This document shows positions 38,192 through 46,690 of a DNA stretch of 64,000 nt, in pieces. The stretch covers positions 275,380 through 339,379 of the forward strand of contig NZ_QRDJ01000007.1 of NCBI RefSeq assembly GCF_003385845.1, given 5' to 3'. Source of the DNA: Kushneria indalinina DSM 14324 (lineage in GTDB: Bacteria; Pseudomonadota; Gammaproteobacteria; Pseudomonadales; Halomonadaceae). A program made the position numbers and the translations under genes. A model generated the notes under the pieces. That model saw only the letters and a list, made by a program, of their open reading frames with translations. It did no database searches and was not told the DNA's origin. Numbering within the stretch: position 1 is the stretch's first letter; every line of letters starts with the position of its first letter.

Positions 38192-38846
38192 TGTGCACGC
38201 CTCCCTGACCGTCGAATCGCAAATGCTTAAGAACATCTGAAGCGGGGGAAAGTTCCCCGCTGTCATGGTGCGAGGTCACCACGACGCTGCCGCCGGCCCG
38301 GCAGTGCCCCATCATCCAGGCCTCCAGCTGGCGCACGCCGTCGCGGTCGATGGCGGTGAAGGGCTCATCGAGAATCCAGAGCGTCTGATGGCCCAGCGCG
38401 AGCCTGGCCAGCGCCACCCGGCGCTGCTGACCGGCAGAAAGAGCCTCTACCGGCGACTCTTCAAAACCGGCCAGCCCGACCTTCTCAAGCGCCTCAAGGC
38501 CGGCCTCGCGGCGAGTGCGAGCGCCCCCTGTTATCGTGCTCATGGCCTGATACCAGTCCAGATTCTCCAGCGGCGTGAGCGCCTTCTTGATGCCCGGGCG
38601 ATGGCCGATATAGAGCATCGCGGCCATGAACGCCTCGCGGCAGCGCCCCAGCGGCTCCCCCTGCCATAAGAGAGTGCCGGTATAGTCCGCCATCTGACCG
38701 GACAGAATGCGCAAAAGCGTAGTCTTGCCCGACCCGTTGGGTCCTTCGACGCGCCACAGCTCGCCCGGACCGATGTGCCAGTCAAGGTCGCTGAAAAGCC
38801 AGCGCTCATCGCGCTCGCAGCCAAGCTTTCGGGTGTCGAGTTGCAA
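38181..38846 (-). CDS. ccmA: Haem exporter ATP-binding protein CcmA
   Basis: 221 residues. Walker A GPNGSGKTTLLRIL (about 36-49), signature LSAGQQRRVALARLAL, Walker B LWILDEPFTAID, H-loop VVTSHHD. Energises release of holo-CcmE. First gene of ccmABCDEFGHI; the 129-base gap 38847-38975 is the likely promoter region. Confidence 0.95.
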   Translation of the reverse strand: MQLDTRKLGCERDERWLFSDLDWHIGPGELWRVEGPNGSGKTTLLRILSGQMADYTGTLLWQGEPLGRCREAFMAAMLYIGHRPGIKKALTPLENLDWYQAMSTITGGARTRREAGLEALEKVGLAGFEESPVEALSAGQQRRVALARLALGHQTLWILDEPFTAIDRDGVRQLEAWMMGHCRAGGSVVVTSHHDSGELSPASDVLKHLRFDGQGGVHIEC

Positions 38847-38975
38847 GACGGGGTCCGCACGGTATCGTCACGACCACGCGCGCAGCGTCAGGCTGGCGCA
38901 GTCATGAAGGGGGCAAGGAATTTGCGGCGCAGTCTACGCCATTTTGGCCCGATCATCGACCCGCGATGACGCAAA

Positions 38976-39794
38976 TCAGAGGGGACTCATCCCGGACGCG
39001 ACGCCTCCGGGGTGCGCCATCCGCCGCCGCCGGCGCAGCCAGGCCAGCATCAGCGCCCCGACCAGCACCGCCTCGGCCAGATCGCCCCAGTAGTACATCC
39101 ACACCGCCGCCTGCTGAAGTTCCTCAAGCGCAGCGCCGGTGCCACGCGGGAAGCCGAACGCATACAACAGCTTGCCAAGCGTGGCGTGCGCGGCCATGGC
39201 GACAAACAGCACCGCCATGCGCATGCGCCAGCCGGGACGGTGCGGTGCGGGGTCGGGCCCGGCGATCGCCCAGGTAAAGAGCGTGCCCGAAATCACGAAG
39301 TGCAGATGCAGGACATTCGAAAGCCAGGGGCTATGCAGGCTGTGCGCATACAGCGAGGTCATGTAGAGCAGATACATGCCGCCGATATCCAGTATCGCGG
39401 CCGTCAAGGGATGGGTCAGTACACGAATCGGCCCGGTGCCGAGAAAGCGCACCAGCCCCCGCGCGCCGCCGGGCGGCAGGTTGCGCAACAAAAGCGTCAT
39501 GGGGGCGGCAAAGACCAGCCCGAGCGGGGCAAACATGCCCAGCAATAGATGCACCACCATGTGCATGCGCACATCCTGATGCGCGGCGTGCATGAGATCA
39601 GGCACAAACCCCACGGCCAGCGTGGCGCAGCCGGCGGTGAACAAAAGCGTGCGCCACCAGGGCCAGGGCTTTTGCCGTCGCGTGCGCCACACGCCGAAAA
39701 GGTAGGCCAGCCACACAAGCGCCATCAGAAAAAACGCGACCGCGGAGGTCGCGCCCATGGCCATGGGGCCATGCAGGATAGAGTGTGACGTCAT
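38976..39794 (-). CDS. Cytochrome c oxidase assembly protein, caa3-type CtaG
   Basis: 272 residues, about seven helices (PF09678-like CtaG). Conserved: VPDLMHAAHQDVRMHMVVHL (His-rich, copper-ligand type) and LHLHFVISGTLFTWAIAGPDP. Thought to help copper delivery to the CuA/CuB oxidase sites, as CtaG of Bacillus. ATG 39794 preferred over GTG 39800 because of AGGGG spacing. Follows the DUF2243 gene by 18 bases in the same direction; the two families are often neighbours. Confidence 0.87.
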   Translation of the reverse strand: MTSHSILHGPMAMGATSAVAFFLMALVWLAYLFGVWRTRRQKPWPWWRTLLFTAGCATLAVGFVPDLMHAAHQDVRMHMVVHLLLGMFAPLGLVFAAPMTLLLRNLPPGGARGLVRFLGTGPIRVLTHPLTAAILDIGGMYLLYMTSLYAHSLHSPWLSNVLHLHFVISGTLFTWAIAGPDPAPHRPGWRMRMAVLFVAMAAHATLGKLLYAFGFPRGTGAALEELQQAAVWMYYWGDLAEAVLVGALMLAWLRRRRRMAHPGGVASGMSPL

Positions 39795-39812
39795 GGGCAC
39801 GCCCCTGCCGGA

Positions 39813-40283
39813 TCAGTGCTGACTGGTGGCCTGGCCCTGGCGGGCGCGCTGCAGCAGTTTCCAGCCGATGGCCAGCATGATCAGGCCCGCGCCAATCCAG
39901 GCGATATCGTAAAACCAGACATGATCGACGTAGCGCACCTGGTGCAGGCCCAGAATCTTGTGATCGACGATGCCGTCAAAGGTCTGAAAGCCGCCCATGC
40001 CGAGCAAAAAGCCGGGGCCGCGGTAGCCGGGGGCCTGGGCAGCGCGCCCGTGCAGCTCGATCATCATGAACGCGCCCACGATAAAGAGCACCAGCTCCAT
40101 GGTATGCAAAATACCGTCAGAGGCGAGTGCCAGCGCCGTGGAGCCGGTATCGACGAAGTGGTGCCAGGCCAGCAGCTGGTGGAAGATGATCTCGTCGATG
40201 GCCGCCATGAAACCGATTCCCAGCAAAACGGCGGCGATCATCGTGCGGCGAACATCCTGGGCAACGGGGGGCTGTACGGCCAT
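39813..40283 (-). CDS. DUF2243 membrane protein
   Basis: 156 residues, four helices. Strongly conserved acidic/His helix ends GFMAAIDEIIFHQLLAWHH and GGFQTFDGIVDHKILGLHQV are diagnostic of DUF2243. Function unknown; the link with CtaG suggests metal or oxidase assembly. Good AGGAG before the ATG at 40283. Confidence 0.9.
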   Translation of the reverse strand: MAVQPPVAQDVRRTMIAAVLLGIGFMAAIDEIIFHQLLAWHHFVDTGSTALALASDGILHTMELVLFIVGAFMMIELHGRAAQAPGYRGPGFLLGMGGFQTFDGIVDHKILGLHQVRYVDHVWFYDIAWIGAGLIMLAIGWKLLQRARQGQATSQH

Positions 40284-40410
40284 GGCGCTCTCCTGGCAGG
40301 CTCTGGTTCAGGCAATGCGGTATCGTGGTCTCAAGCCTGGCGCATGACGACGGATCCGACATCATGACCGGGACAAAAATTTCACTGCTGTCGATGATCG
40401 GAGCCTGTCC

Positions 40411-41496
40411 ATGCTCTCCCTTTTAACGCGCTGGTGGCGCCCTGTACTGCGCTGGATGTGGCGTAGCCTCGTCGCCCTGTTGATCGTGTTCGCCACCCTG
40501 TGGGGCGCGCTGGCGCTCTGGTATCAGCTGCCCGGGCCCGCCGCGCTGGTGGTCACCGTCATGACCCTGTGGGCCCTGCTCGGACTGGGGGCAGCGCTGG
40601 CGATGCTGAGACTGTTCGGCGTCCGGCGACGGCCACGGGCTATTCCATGGGCCTGGCTTGTGGCCTCGATGATCCTGCTGGCCTGGTGGCAGACCATCAC
40701 GCCCCGGGGCGATCGTGACTGGGCCGATGACATGGCGCATCTGCCGCGCGCCGAGATTCAGGGGGATCAGGTCACGCTCCACAACGTGCGCAACTTCGAC
40801 TGGCACAGCCGGGAGCACTATACCCAGCGCTGGGAGACACGCACCTACGACCTCTCCGAGCTTGAATCCACCGACCTGATCGTCTCCTACTGGATGGGCC
40901 CCGCGATCGCCCATACGCTGGTCAGCTTCGGCTTTGAAAACGGCCAGCAGCTGGTGTTCTCGGTCGAGATTCGCCGCCAGCGCAATGAAGCCTTTTCCGC
41001 CATCGGCGGCTTTTTCAAGCAGTTCGAACTGGCGCTCATCGCCGCCGATGAGCATGACATCGTGCGCACCCGCTCCAACGTGCGCGATGAAGACGTCTAT
41101 CTTTATCGAGTGGCCCTGCCCGATGACGCTGCCCGTCAACTTTTTCTGGCCTATCTCGATGAAGCCGACGACCTGCGTGACACGCCTGCCTTCTACAACA
41201 CCCTGACCAGCAACTGCACCACTCTGGTCTTTGACATGGTGAAACGGATCATCCCGGGGCTGCCCGCCGACTATCGCTTGCTGCTGTCGGGCTATCTGCC
41301 CGGCTATCTGTTTGATCTTGACGCGCTGGATACGTCCCGAACGCTTTTAGAACTAAAGTCGCGAGGGCATATCAGTTCCCGCGCCCGAGCGGCCGATAAC
41401 GGGGGGCACGCACTGCCCGACTTCTCCGCCGCGATTCGACAGGGCGTGCCAGCGCCGGACGGCCGACTGATCGATACCGGCACGCCAAACGAGTGA
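40411..41496 (+). CDS. DUF4105 domain membrane protein (Lnb N-terminal-like)
   Basis: 361 residues. Three N-terminal helices (about 15-36, 43-65, 78-93) then a large periplasmic domain. HNVRNFDWHSREHYTQRWE and SNCTTLVFDMVKRI (Cys-Thr-Thr) match DUF4105, a papain-like fold related to the N-terminal domain of lipoprotein N-acyltransferase Lnb; the Cys near 270 and His near 160 might form an active site. Divergent from DUF2243. Possible lipid or peptide hydrolase/transferase. Confidence 0.85.
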   Translation: MLSLLTRWWRPVLRWMWRSLVALLIVFATLWGALALWYQLPGPAALVVTVMTLWALLGLGAALAMLRLFGVRRRPRAIPWAWLVASMILLAWWQTITPRGDRDWADDMAHLPRAEIQGDQVTLHNVRNFDWHSREHYTQRWETRTYDLSELESTDLIVSYWMGPAIAHTLVSFGFENGQQLVFSVEIRRQRNEAFSAIGGFFKQFELALIAADEHDIVRTRSNVRDEDVYLYRVALPDDAARQLFLAYLDEADDLRDTPAFYNTLTSNCTTLVFDMVKRIIPGLPADYRLLLSGYLPGYLFDLDALDTSRTLLELKSRGHISSRARAADNGGHALPDFSAAIRQGVPAPDGRLIDTGTPNE

Positions 41497-41633
41497 GATC
41501 AGGTCCGACCAATCATTAAAGACATGAATTGGAGGGTTCAAGGGCCTGAGCTTGAAGTATGAAAAGGCAATTTCATGCTAGGGGGAGCGCGCGTTATCAC
41601 ATAACATGGGTAAACAAATTACAGAGGTGTTTC
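41497..41633. other. AT-richer gap before zinc-ribbon gene
   Basis: 137 bases with lower G+C than the flanks; CATAACAT near 41600-41607 could be a -10 element. No other feature seen. Confidence 0.3.
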
Positions 41634-41942
41634 ATGAGGCCCACAGAGCTCAATGTCCGCTGTTTCCACTGTGGCAGCCGACGCATTACCGTTCGTTCAG
41701 GCCACATGCGCCCGGTCGAAGACCCCGTGCACTGCCGGGACTGTGACACTTACCTGGGTCGTCGCAGCGATCTCGCCTTTGAACGTCGCCGCCTGATTAT
41801 CGGCGCGGCCAATGAACCGTTTGATCACCATCCGGATGCCGTGACCCTTCACACGCCGGTCGCGCTCAGGGTGATCAACGACAGTGAGGCATCAACGCCT
41901 GTAGCGTCGCTGGCCACCAGCGCCACCTCCTCGGCAGAATAG
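41634..41942 (+). CDS. Small zinc-ribbon protein
   Basis: 102 residues from ATG 41634 (AGAGGTG upstream). Two Cys pairs, VRCFHCGSRR and VHCRDCDTYLG, spaced by about 25 residues, form a classic CxxC...CxxC ribbon in residues 8-45; the C-terminal half is low in structure. Could be a nucleic-acid-binding or ribosome-linked protein. I do not recognise a named family. Confidence 0.7.
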   Translation: MRPTELNVRCFHCGSRRITVRSGHMRPVEDPVHCRDCDTYLGRRSDLAFERRRLIIGAANEPFDHHPDAVTLHTPVALRVINDSEASTPVASLATSATSSAE

Positions 41943-41947
41943 AGCCC

Positions 41948-41964
41948 GCCGTCTCGAAGACGGC
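41948..41964 (+). terminator. Hairpin after zinc-ribbon gene
   Basis: GCCGTC / GACGGC stem with a 5-base loop, 5 bases after the stop; no T tract. Confidence 0.4.
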
Positions 41965-42128
41965 CGCCACCCGGGCCGCGATGTTTCAGTGCCGATCCTG
42001 TCTGCCATACCCCGTCGGTGTTCAGTGTCGTCCAGGCCACACGCCCCTGGCGGGATGTTCTCAAACGCCGGTTTGCGTTAAAGTCACAGGCCTCAAACGT
42101 ACCCCTTAGGCGCTGCCTTTCCCTGCCC

Positions 42129-42563
42129 ATGACTCGTCTGCGCTGCTCGTTTCCGGCCTGGCTGGCCCTGGCCGCAATGATGGTGATCTTTCTGGCCCCG
42201 GTGCTGTCGCAGACACTGGCGCTGGCCCATGAGCGTGAGCGCACCAACCCCGATCCCCCCTGGCAGGATCAGACCTCCGACATGCATGCCGGCCATGTCA
42301 TGGCCGCGCCAGCGACGCAGGAAAGCCAGCAGGCCACCACACACCAGTACACCGAGACCCATCCGGCAGGCCACGTCGATCTCGCCCAGTGTGGCTACTG
42401 CTCGCTGCTGGCCCATACCCCGCTGATGGTCGAGGCCGCCCTGGCGCTGCCCCCCAGCCGTGCCGGGCCCAATAGCGCCCCGGTTCCTGCCCGTCTACAG
42501 GGCCATGCCCGGCATCCCCACTTTCCCAATGCCCGCTCACGCGCACCACCCCTGTCCGTCTGA
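42129..42563 (+). CDS. DUF2946 family small protein
   Basis: 144 residues. N-terminal hydrophobic helix (WLALAAMMVIFLAPVLSQ), a His/Met-rich periplasmic stretch (HAGHVMA, HQYTETHPAGHVD), and the DUF2946 core QCGYCSLLAHTPLM with a CxxC. DUF2946 genes usually sit beside TonB receptors or PepSY proteins of metal uptake, and a PepSY gene follows here. Copper or haem handling is suggested by His/Met/Cys content (inference). Start ATG 42129 chosen; upstream in-frame starts lack a ribosome binding site. Confidence 0.75.
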   Translation: MTRLRCSFPAWLALAAMMVIFLAPVLSQTLALAHERERTNPDPPWQDQTSDMHAGHVMAAPATQESQQATTHQYTETHPAGHVDLAQCGYCSLLAHTPLMVEAALALPPSRAGPNSAPVPARLQGHARHPHFPNARSRAPPLSV

Positions 42564-42666
42564 TACCCGGTTCGACCCCGCTCTGCCCCCTTCCGGCCCG
42601 TACCGGGAAGGCGCGAACCAGACAGATGCCATGAGATCGTCGCTCATGGCCGTGACAGGTGATTTC

Positions 42667-44061
42667 ATGACACACGACACCGCCACCTCTCCCCCGAGTC
42701 GCAGACCCTGGGGCTGGGCTTTTATCGCCCGACTGCATTTCTATATCGGCCTGCTGGTCGGCCCGTTTCTGCTGGTGGTCGCCCTCAGCGGCATTGTCTA
42801 TGCCCTGACCCCGCAGATCGAGCAGGCGCTCTATCACGAGCAGTTTTATACCCAGAGCGACGGCGGCACACCGCTGCCGCTGGCCGAGCAGATCCATGCC
42901 GCCCAGCAGGCGCTGGGGCGCGACGAGGCGCCCATGGCGGTACGTCCGGCCCCCGCGCCGGGCGAGACCACCCGGGTCATGTTCTCGGACCCCAGCGTTG
43001 GCCAGTGGGAACATCTGGCGATGTTTGTCGACCCGGTGACCGCCGAGGTGCGCGGCGCCCTGCCGGTCTACGGCACCAGCGGCATTTCAGCGTTTCGTAT
43101 CACCATCGACAAGTTTCATCGCAGCCTGCTGCTGGGCGAGCCGGGACGCTTCTACAGCGAGCTGGCCGCCTCCTGGCTCTGGATCGCGGCACTGGGCGGG
43201 CTGACGCTGTGGTTCAAGCGCCGGCGCAGCCCCCTGCGCGATGGTGCCGGCCGGCGCGCCAGTCGCTGGCACAACCGGCTGGGCCCCTGGGCATTGATCG
43301 GTTTTCTGTTCTTCTCCGCCACGGGCCTGACCTGGTCGAAATACGCCGGCGACAATATCGGCGAGCTGCGCCACATGTTCGGCTGGCAGACCCCGACGGT
43401 CTCGACGCATCTGGACGGCGTGACGCCGGCCGAGCAGGGCCCGCACGCCGAGCACGCCGATCACGCCGGCCATGACATGGCGATGGTGGAACACACCTCC
43501 GACCCGGCGCTTTATGACCGCGTCCTGTCAGCGGCGCGCGACGAGGGGCTCATGGCCGGCAGGATCGAGATTGTCCCAGCGGCCGGACCGGGCAGTGCCT
43601 GGAAGGTGCGCGAGATCGGTCGTGAATGGCCCACCGAGGTGGATGAAGCCGCCATCGATCCGACCACCCTGGCCGTGATCGATCGCACCCGGTTTGAGAC
43701 CTTTCCACTCGCCGCCAAACTGACCCGCTGGGGGATCGACCTGCACATGGGCGTGCTGTTTGGCGTGATCAATCAGCTGGTGCTGGTCATTTTCGCCAGT
43801 GCGCTGGTGATCATGCTGGTGCTGGGCTATGCCATGTGGTGGCGCCGACGCCCGACCCGTGCCAGCACTGCCGTCACGCCCGTGACGCTGATCCAGGCCC
43901 TGGTCCGGGCACCGCGCCCGGCGGCGCTGGTCGTGGTGGTGGCCGCCGTCCTGCTGGGGCTGGCCCTGCCGGTTCTGGGCGCCAGCCTGGTGCTGCTGAT
44001 TTTGATCGATGGCGCCGTGGCGCTGGCCCAGCGGCGGCGACGCGTCCTGGCCGTGGCCTGA
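42667..44061 (+). CDS. PepSY-associated TM helix protein (PiuB-like)
   Basis: 464 residues, four membrane helices (about 18-40, 155-175, 212-230, 385-410) with PepSY domains in the periplasmic loops; a further two helices close the protein. Similar proteins (PiuB, FoxB-type) reduce or process ferric siderophores, often linked to TonB receptors. A loop rich in His (HAEHADHAGHDM, about 260-275) may bind metal. Start at ATG 42667; an ATG at 42631 would add 12 residues. Probably co-transcribed with the DUF2946 gene. Confidence 0.85.
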   Translation: MTHDTATSPPSRRPWGWAFIARLHFYIGLLVGPFLLVVALSGIVYALTPQIEQALYHEQFYTQSDGGTPLPLAEQIHAAQQALGRDEAPMAVRPAPAPGETTRVMFSDPSVGQWEHLAMFVDPVTAEVRGALPVYGTSGISAFRITIDKFHRSLLLGEPGRFYSELAASWLWIAALGGLTLWFKRRRSPLRDGAGRRASRWHNRLGPWALIGFLFFSATGLTWSKYAGDNIGELRHMFGWQTPTVSTHLDGVTPAEQGPHAEHADHAGHDMAMVEHTSDPALYDRVLSAARDEGLMAGRIEIVPAAGPGSAWKVREIGREWPTEVDEAAIDPTTLAVIDRTRFETFPLAAKLTRWGIDLHMGVLFGVINQLVLVIFASALVIMLVLGYAMWWRRRPTRASTAVTPVTLIQALVRAPRPAALVVVVAAVLLGLALPVLGASLVLLILIDGAVALAQRRRRVLAVA

Positions 44062-44068
44062 TCAGGGC

Positions 44069-44677
44069 TCAGACCGGGGCGCTGTCGGTGATGGCCGCCA
44101 GCAGGGCATCGGCACGACGGGCCAGGCCATCGCGGGAAAGCAGCGCCCGGTCACGGGCGTCGTCGCTGCCGAGCTGGCCGGCATTGGCCTGGACGTTGAG
44201 CAGCACGCCGTGCAGCGCGGCATGAATCAGCCGAGCGCCAGCAAGCGCGTCGCTGACGAACTGCTGTTCGATGTCCTCCCGGGCCTGATGGGACAGCACC
44301 AGCGCTGCGTCACACAGCTGCGCGGTCTTCAGGGGCACCTCAACGGCGGTGGCAGCAGCCGCGTGGATGGCCTGCGTACGGCCCTCATCGTCCTTATCGC
44401 GGCCAACAGCTGCCATGAACGCCTCGAAGGCATCCACATCCTCCTGAGCCAGCGGCGCCAGGCGCTGCTTGAGCGATGCGCCTTCATCGATCAGCGCCTG
44501 CCGCGGGGCGCTGGCGTCATGCTGCTGGCTCAGATGCAGGCCCTTGAGCACCAGTGCCAGCCCCAGATCGGCACTGACCACCGCCGTGGCGCCGCAGCCG
44601 GGCATCGGCTCGCGGGCCACGGCGTCACGAAAATCGCTCAGTCGGTGCTGCCAGAGCGGCGTTGTGTTGTCCGTCAT
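44069..44677 (-). CDS. Cyclodeaminase/cyclohydrolase (FchA-like) family protein
   Basis: 202 residues, all-helical. PMPGCGATAVVSADLGLALV (N-terminal folate-site loop) and EVPLKTAQLCDAAL, VQANAGQLGSDD match the formiminotransferase-cyclodeaminase C-domain / methenyl-THF cyclohydrolase FchA. Role: one-carbon folate interconversion or, in some members, unknown. Monocistronic, divergent from the PAS-LuxR gene. Confidence 0.83.
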   Translation of the reverse strand: MTDNTTPLWQHRLSDFRDAVAREPMPGCGATAVVSADLGLALVLKGLHLSQQHDASAPRQALIDEGASLKQRLAPLAQEDVDAFEAFMAAVGRDKDDEGRTQAIHAAAATAVEVPLKTAQLCDAALVLSHQAREDIEQQFVSDALAGARLIHAALHGVLLNVQANAGQLGSDDARDRALLSRDGLARRADALLAAITDSAPV

Positions 44678-44706
44678 GGTGTCGGTATCCCTTGTTGGCC
44701 ATTGGC

Positions 44707-44723
44707 GGCGTGTATCACACGCC
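44707..44723. promoter_or_regulatory. Perfect palindrome in divergent promoter
   Basis: GGCGTGT-ATC-ACACGCC, 7-base arms with a 3-base centre, 30 bases upstream of the cyclohydrolase-family start and about 130 upstream of the PAS-LuxR start. Its length and symmetry fit a dimeric repressor or LuxR-type operator. Confidence 0.5.
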
Positions 44724-44854
44724 GGATAGACACAGCATAGCGGTCACGGCGCACTGGACAGCGATATGGTGTACTATCCGGCACTTTTCATGCTCGTGAG
44801 CGCAAAGCATCATGAAGGTCTGCCCTTTTCCGATCACGCCGCGCAGGAGCGAGC

Positions 44855-46342
44855 ATGTCTGACAGTCCCCTTGCCTGTGCCACCCGCCCCTCACCGCTTT
44901 ATGCCCTGCTCGAGGAGATGCGCGAAGGCGTCATCCTGCTGGGCCCGGATGGCACGCTGTGCTGGGCCAACCAGGCCGCACTGGCCATGCACAACGCCCA
45001 TGATATCGAGTCGCTGGGCCTTGATATTGCCGAGTACCGACAGCGCTTTCAGCTGCGCTTTCGACCGCCCGATATAGAGGATGACTCACTGGTGCCCGCC
45101 CTGCTGGCAGGCACGCCCTTTGACGAGATCGGCGTGGAGATCATGCTGCCGGGCCCGGAAGAGGTTCTGCGCGTTCACAGCATCCGGGGGCGGGTGCTGT
45201 CCAGCGACGACGGCGCCCACCTGGCCGCCCTGCTGATCGAGGACATCACGGAGCTGGTCAGCGCCGAGGACCGCTTCGAGAAATCCTTCAATACCAACCC
45301 GGCCCCTGCCCTGATCTGTCGACTGCGTGATCAGTGCTTCATCCGCGTCAATCAGGGATTTCTGGACATGACCGCCCTGGAAGAGGATGACGTGCTCGGG
45401 CGCACCCTCCATGATCTGGACGTCTTTGCCGGCGCCGACCAGCGTGACCAGGCGCTTCGCCGCCTCGATGAAGGCCTGATGATTGCGCAGATGGAAGCCG
45501 TACTGCATCCGGGCGCCACGGGGGAAAGCAAGTGTGTCGTGGTGGCCGGGCAGCCCATCGAGGTCAATCAGGACGCCTGCATGCTGCTGACCTTTACCGA
45601 CCTCGAGCCCATTCGGCGTGCCCAGACCGCGCTGCGTCGCAGTGAGAACCAGTTTTCAACGCTGTTTCACATGTCACCGGTGCCCACGGCGCTGGCCGAC
45701 TGCCGAACGCTGTCACTGATCGAAGTCAATGAAGCCTTCAACACCACTCTGGGAGACGCCGCCGGGGCGTTCACTACCGGCCGGCTGGAAGAGCACGTAC
45801 TGCTGACCTCGCCGATCCGCCAGTGCATTCTGGCCGCGCTTGAGGCCGGTAATGCCCTGAGCGGATTTGAAAGCAGTGTGACCAACCAGCGCGGCGAGCG
45901 CCTGACCTGTCTGATTTCGGCCACGCTCGTGCAGATCGATGAGCACGACCGGGTGCTGCTGACACTGGTGGATATTACCGAGCGCAAGCGCAGTGAAGCG
46001 GAGCTCTTTGCTGCCATCGACACCGTCATGCAGGACGCCTCATGGTTTACCCGCACGCTGGTCGAAAAGCTGACCAGCGTGCGTCATGCCAGTGGTCCCG
46101 ACCCCGCCCCGATGCCACCAGCCGTCAGCCTCAGCCTGCGCGAGCACGACGTGCTGGCCCTGCTGTGTCAGGGCCTGTCCGACAAGCGTATTGCCGCCGA
46201 GCTGGCACTGGCCCACAGCACGGTGCGCAACTACGTCGCCTCGCTGTATCGCAAGCTGGATGTTCACAGTCGCAGCGAGGCGATCATTGTCGCGCGCCAG
46301 CAGGGGCTGGACGGCAGGCCGGACGCAGAGAAGAGATCATGA
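44855..46342 (+). CDS. PAS-sensor LuxR/NarL-type transcriptional regulator
   Basis: 495 residues without membrane segments: three PAS-like domains (about 15-125, 135-260, 265-385; LLGPDGTLCWANQAAL, FIRVNQGFLDMTALEEDDVL, LIEVNEAFNTTLGDA) and a C-terminal GerE/LuxR helix-turn-helix (LSLREHDVLALLCQGLSDKR, then AHSTVRNYVASLYRKL). A one-component cytoplasmic sensor; ligand unknown. The gene directly precedes the GGA-rich RNA (about 100 bases), on the same strand, so it is a natural candidate to control it (inference). GTGAGC... no; ATG 44855 has GGAG upstream. Confidence 0.85.
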   Translation: MSDSPLACATRPSPLYALLEEMREGVILLGPDGTLCWANQAALAMHNAHDIESLGLDIAEYRQRFQLRFRPPDIEDDSLVPALLAGTPFDEIGVEIMLPGPEEVLRVHSIRGRVLSSDDGAHLAALLIEDITELVSAEDRFEKSFNTNPAPALICRLRDQCFIRVNQGFLDMTALEEDDVLGRTLHDLDVFAGADQRDQALRRLDEGLMIAQMEAVLHPGATGESKCVVVAGQPIEVNQDACMLLTFTDLEPIRRAQTALRRSENQFSTLFHMSPVPTALADCRTLSLIEVNEAFNTTLGDAAGAFTTGRLEEHVLLTSPIRQCILAALEAGNALSGFESSVTNQRGERLTCLISATLVQIDEHDRVLLTLVDITERKRSEAELFAAIDTVMQDASWFTRTLVEKLTSVRHASGPDPAPMPPAVSLSLREHDVLALLCQGLSDKRIAAELALAHSTVRNYVASLYRKLDVHSRSEAIIVARQQGLDGRPDAEKRS

Positions 46343-46409
46343 ACCGTCGCTGAACAGCGACAGGGCATGCCCTGCAAATGCACCCTGCCCGCCGGTGCAT
46401 CTGTATCTA

Positions 46410-46436
46410 TTGGCTCCGTTGTAAAGCCGCTATATT
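46410..46436 (+). promoter_or_regulatory. Weak candidate promoter of the GGA-rich RNA
   Basis: TTGGCT (46410-46415), 15-base spacer, TATATT (46431-46436). The spacer is short. I looked for a GacA-type upstream site (TGTAAG-N6-CTTACA) and did not find one. Confidence 0.35.
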
Positions 46437-46440
46437 GCTC

Positions 46441-46670
46441 ATGGCTTGAGGCGGTGCCAGGAAGGCGCCAGGACAGAAGGACCTGGCTAATGAAGGGAAT
46501 CATGTTCCTCGGGCCCGGCACCTGCCCGGGCAACCGGAAGGTGTCCGCCAAGGGAAGACAGGACGCGCCAGGGACGACACCCGCGTCGACCCGGCAAGGC
46601 CCAGGGACGGGCCCCATGGCAGGATGCCATGGAGGTCAGTGATGACAATTGCCGGGTCACCTTCTTGTAC
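46441..46670 (+). ncRNA. Structured GGA-rich RNA, CsrB/RsmZ-like candidate
   Basis: No coding character in 46343-46690, but 11 GGA triplets in about 230 bases on the plus strand, several in hairpin loops: GGTGCC-AGGAA-GGCGCC (46453-46469), CCAGG-(9-base loop with AAGGA)-CCTGG (46468-46486, partly alternative to the first), GGCCC-AGGGAC-GGGCC (46598-46613) and CCATGGC-AGGAT-GCCATGG (46614-46632). The last two are enclosed by a perfect 10-base long-range stem, GACCCGGCAA (46588-46597) with TTGCCGGGTC (46649-46658). GGA in hairpin loops is the CsrA/RsmA binding signature, so this is a likely CsrA-titrating RNA. Ends are estimates; the 3' end (CTTCTTG) is a poor T tract. Confidence 0.65.
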
Positions 46671-46690
46671 GCCACACCACGCCTCATCCC

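Noticed and set aside
46367-46642. 91-codon frame on the plus strand in the GGA-rich gap
   Set aside because: Gly/Pro/Arg-rich, no ribosome binding site, no family; the stems and GGA loops explain the sequence better.
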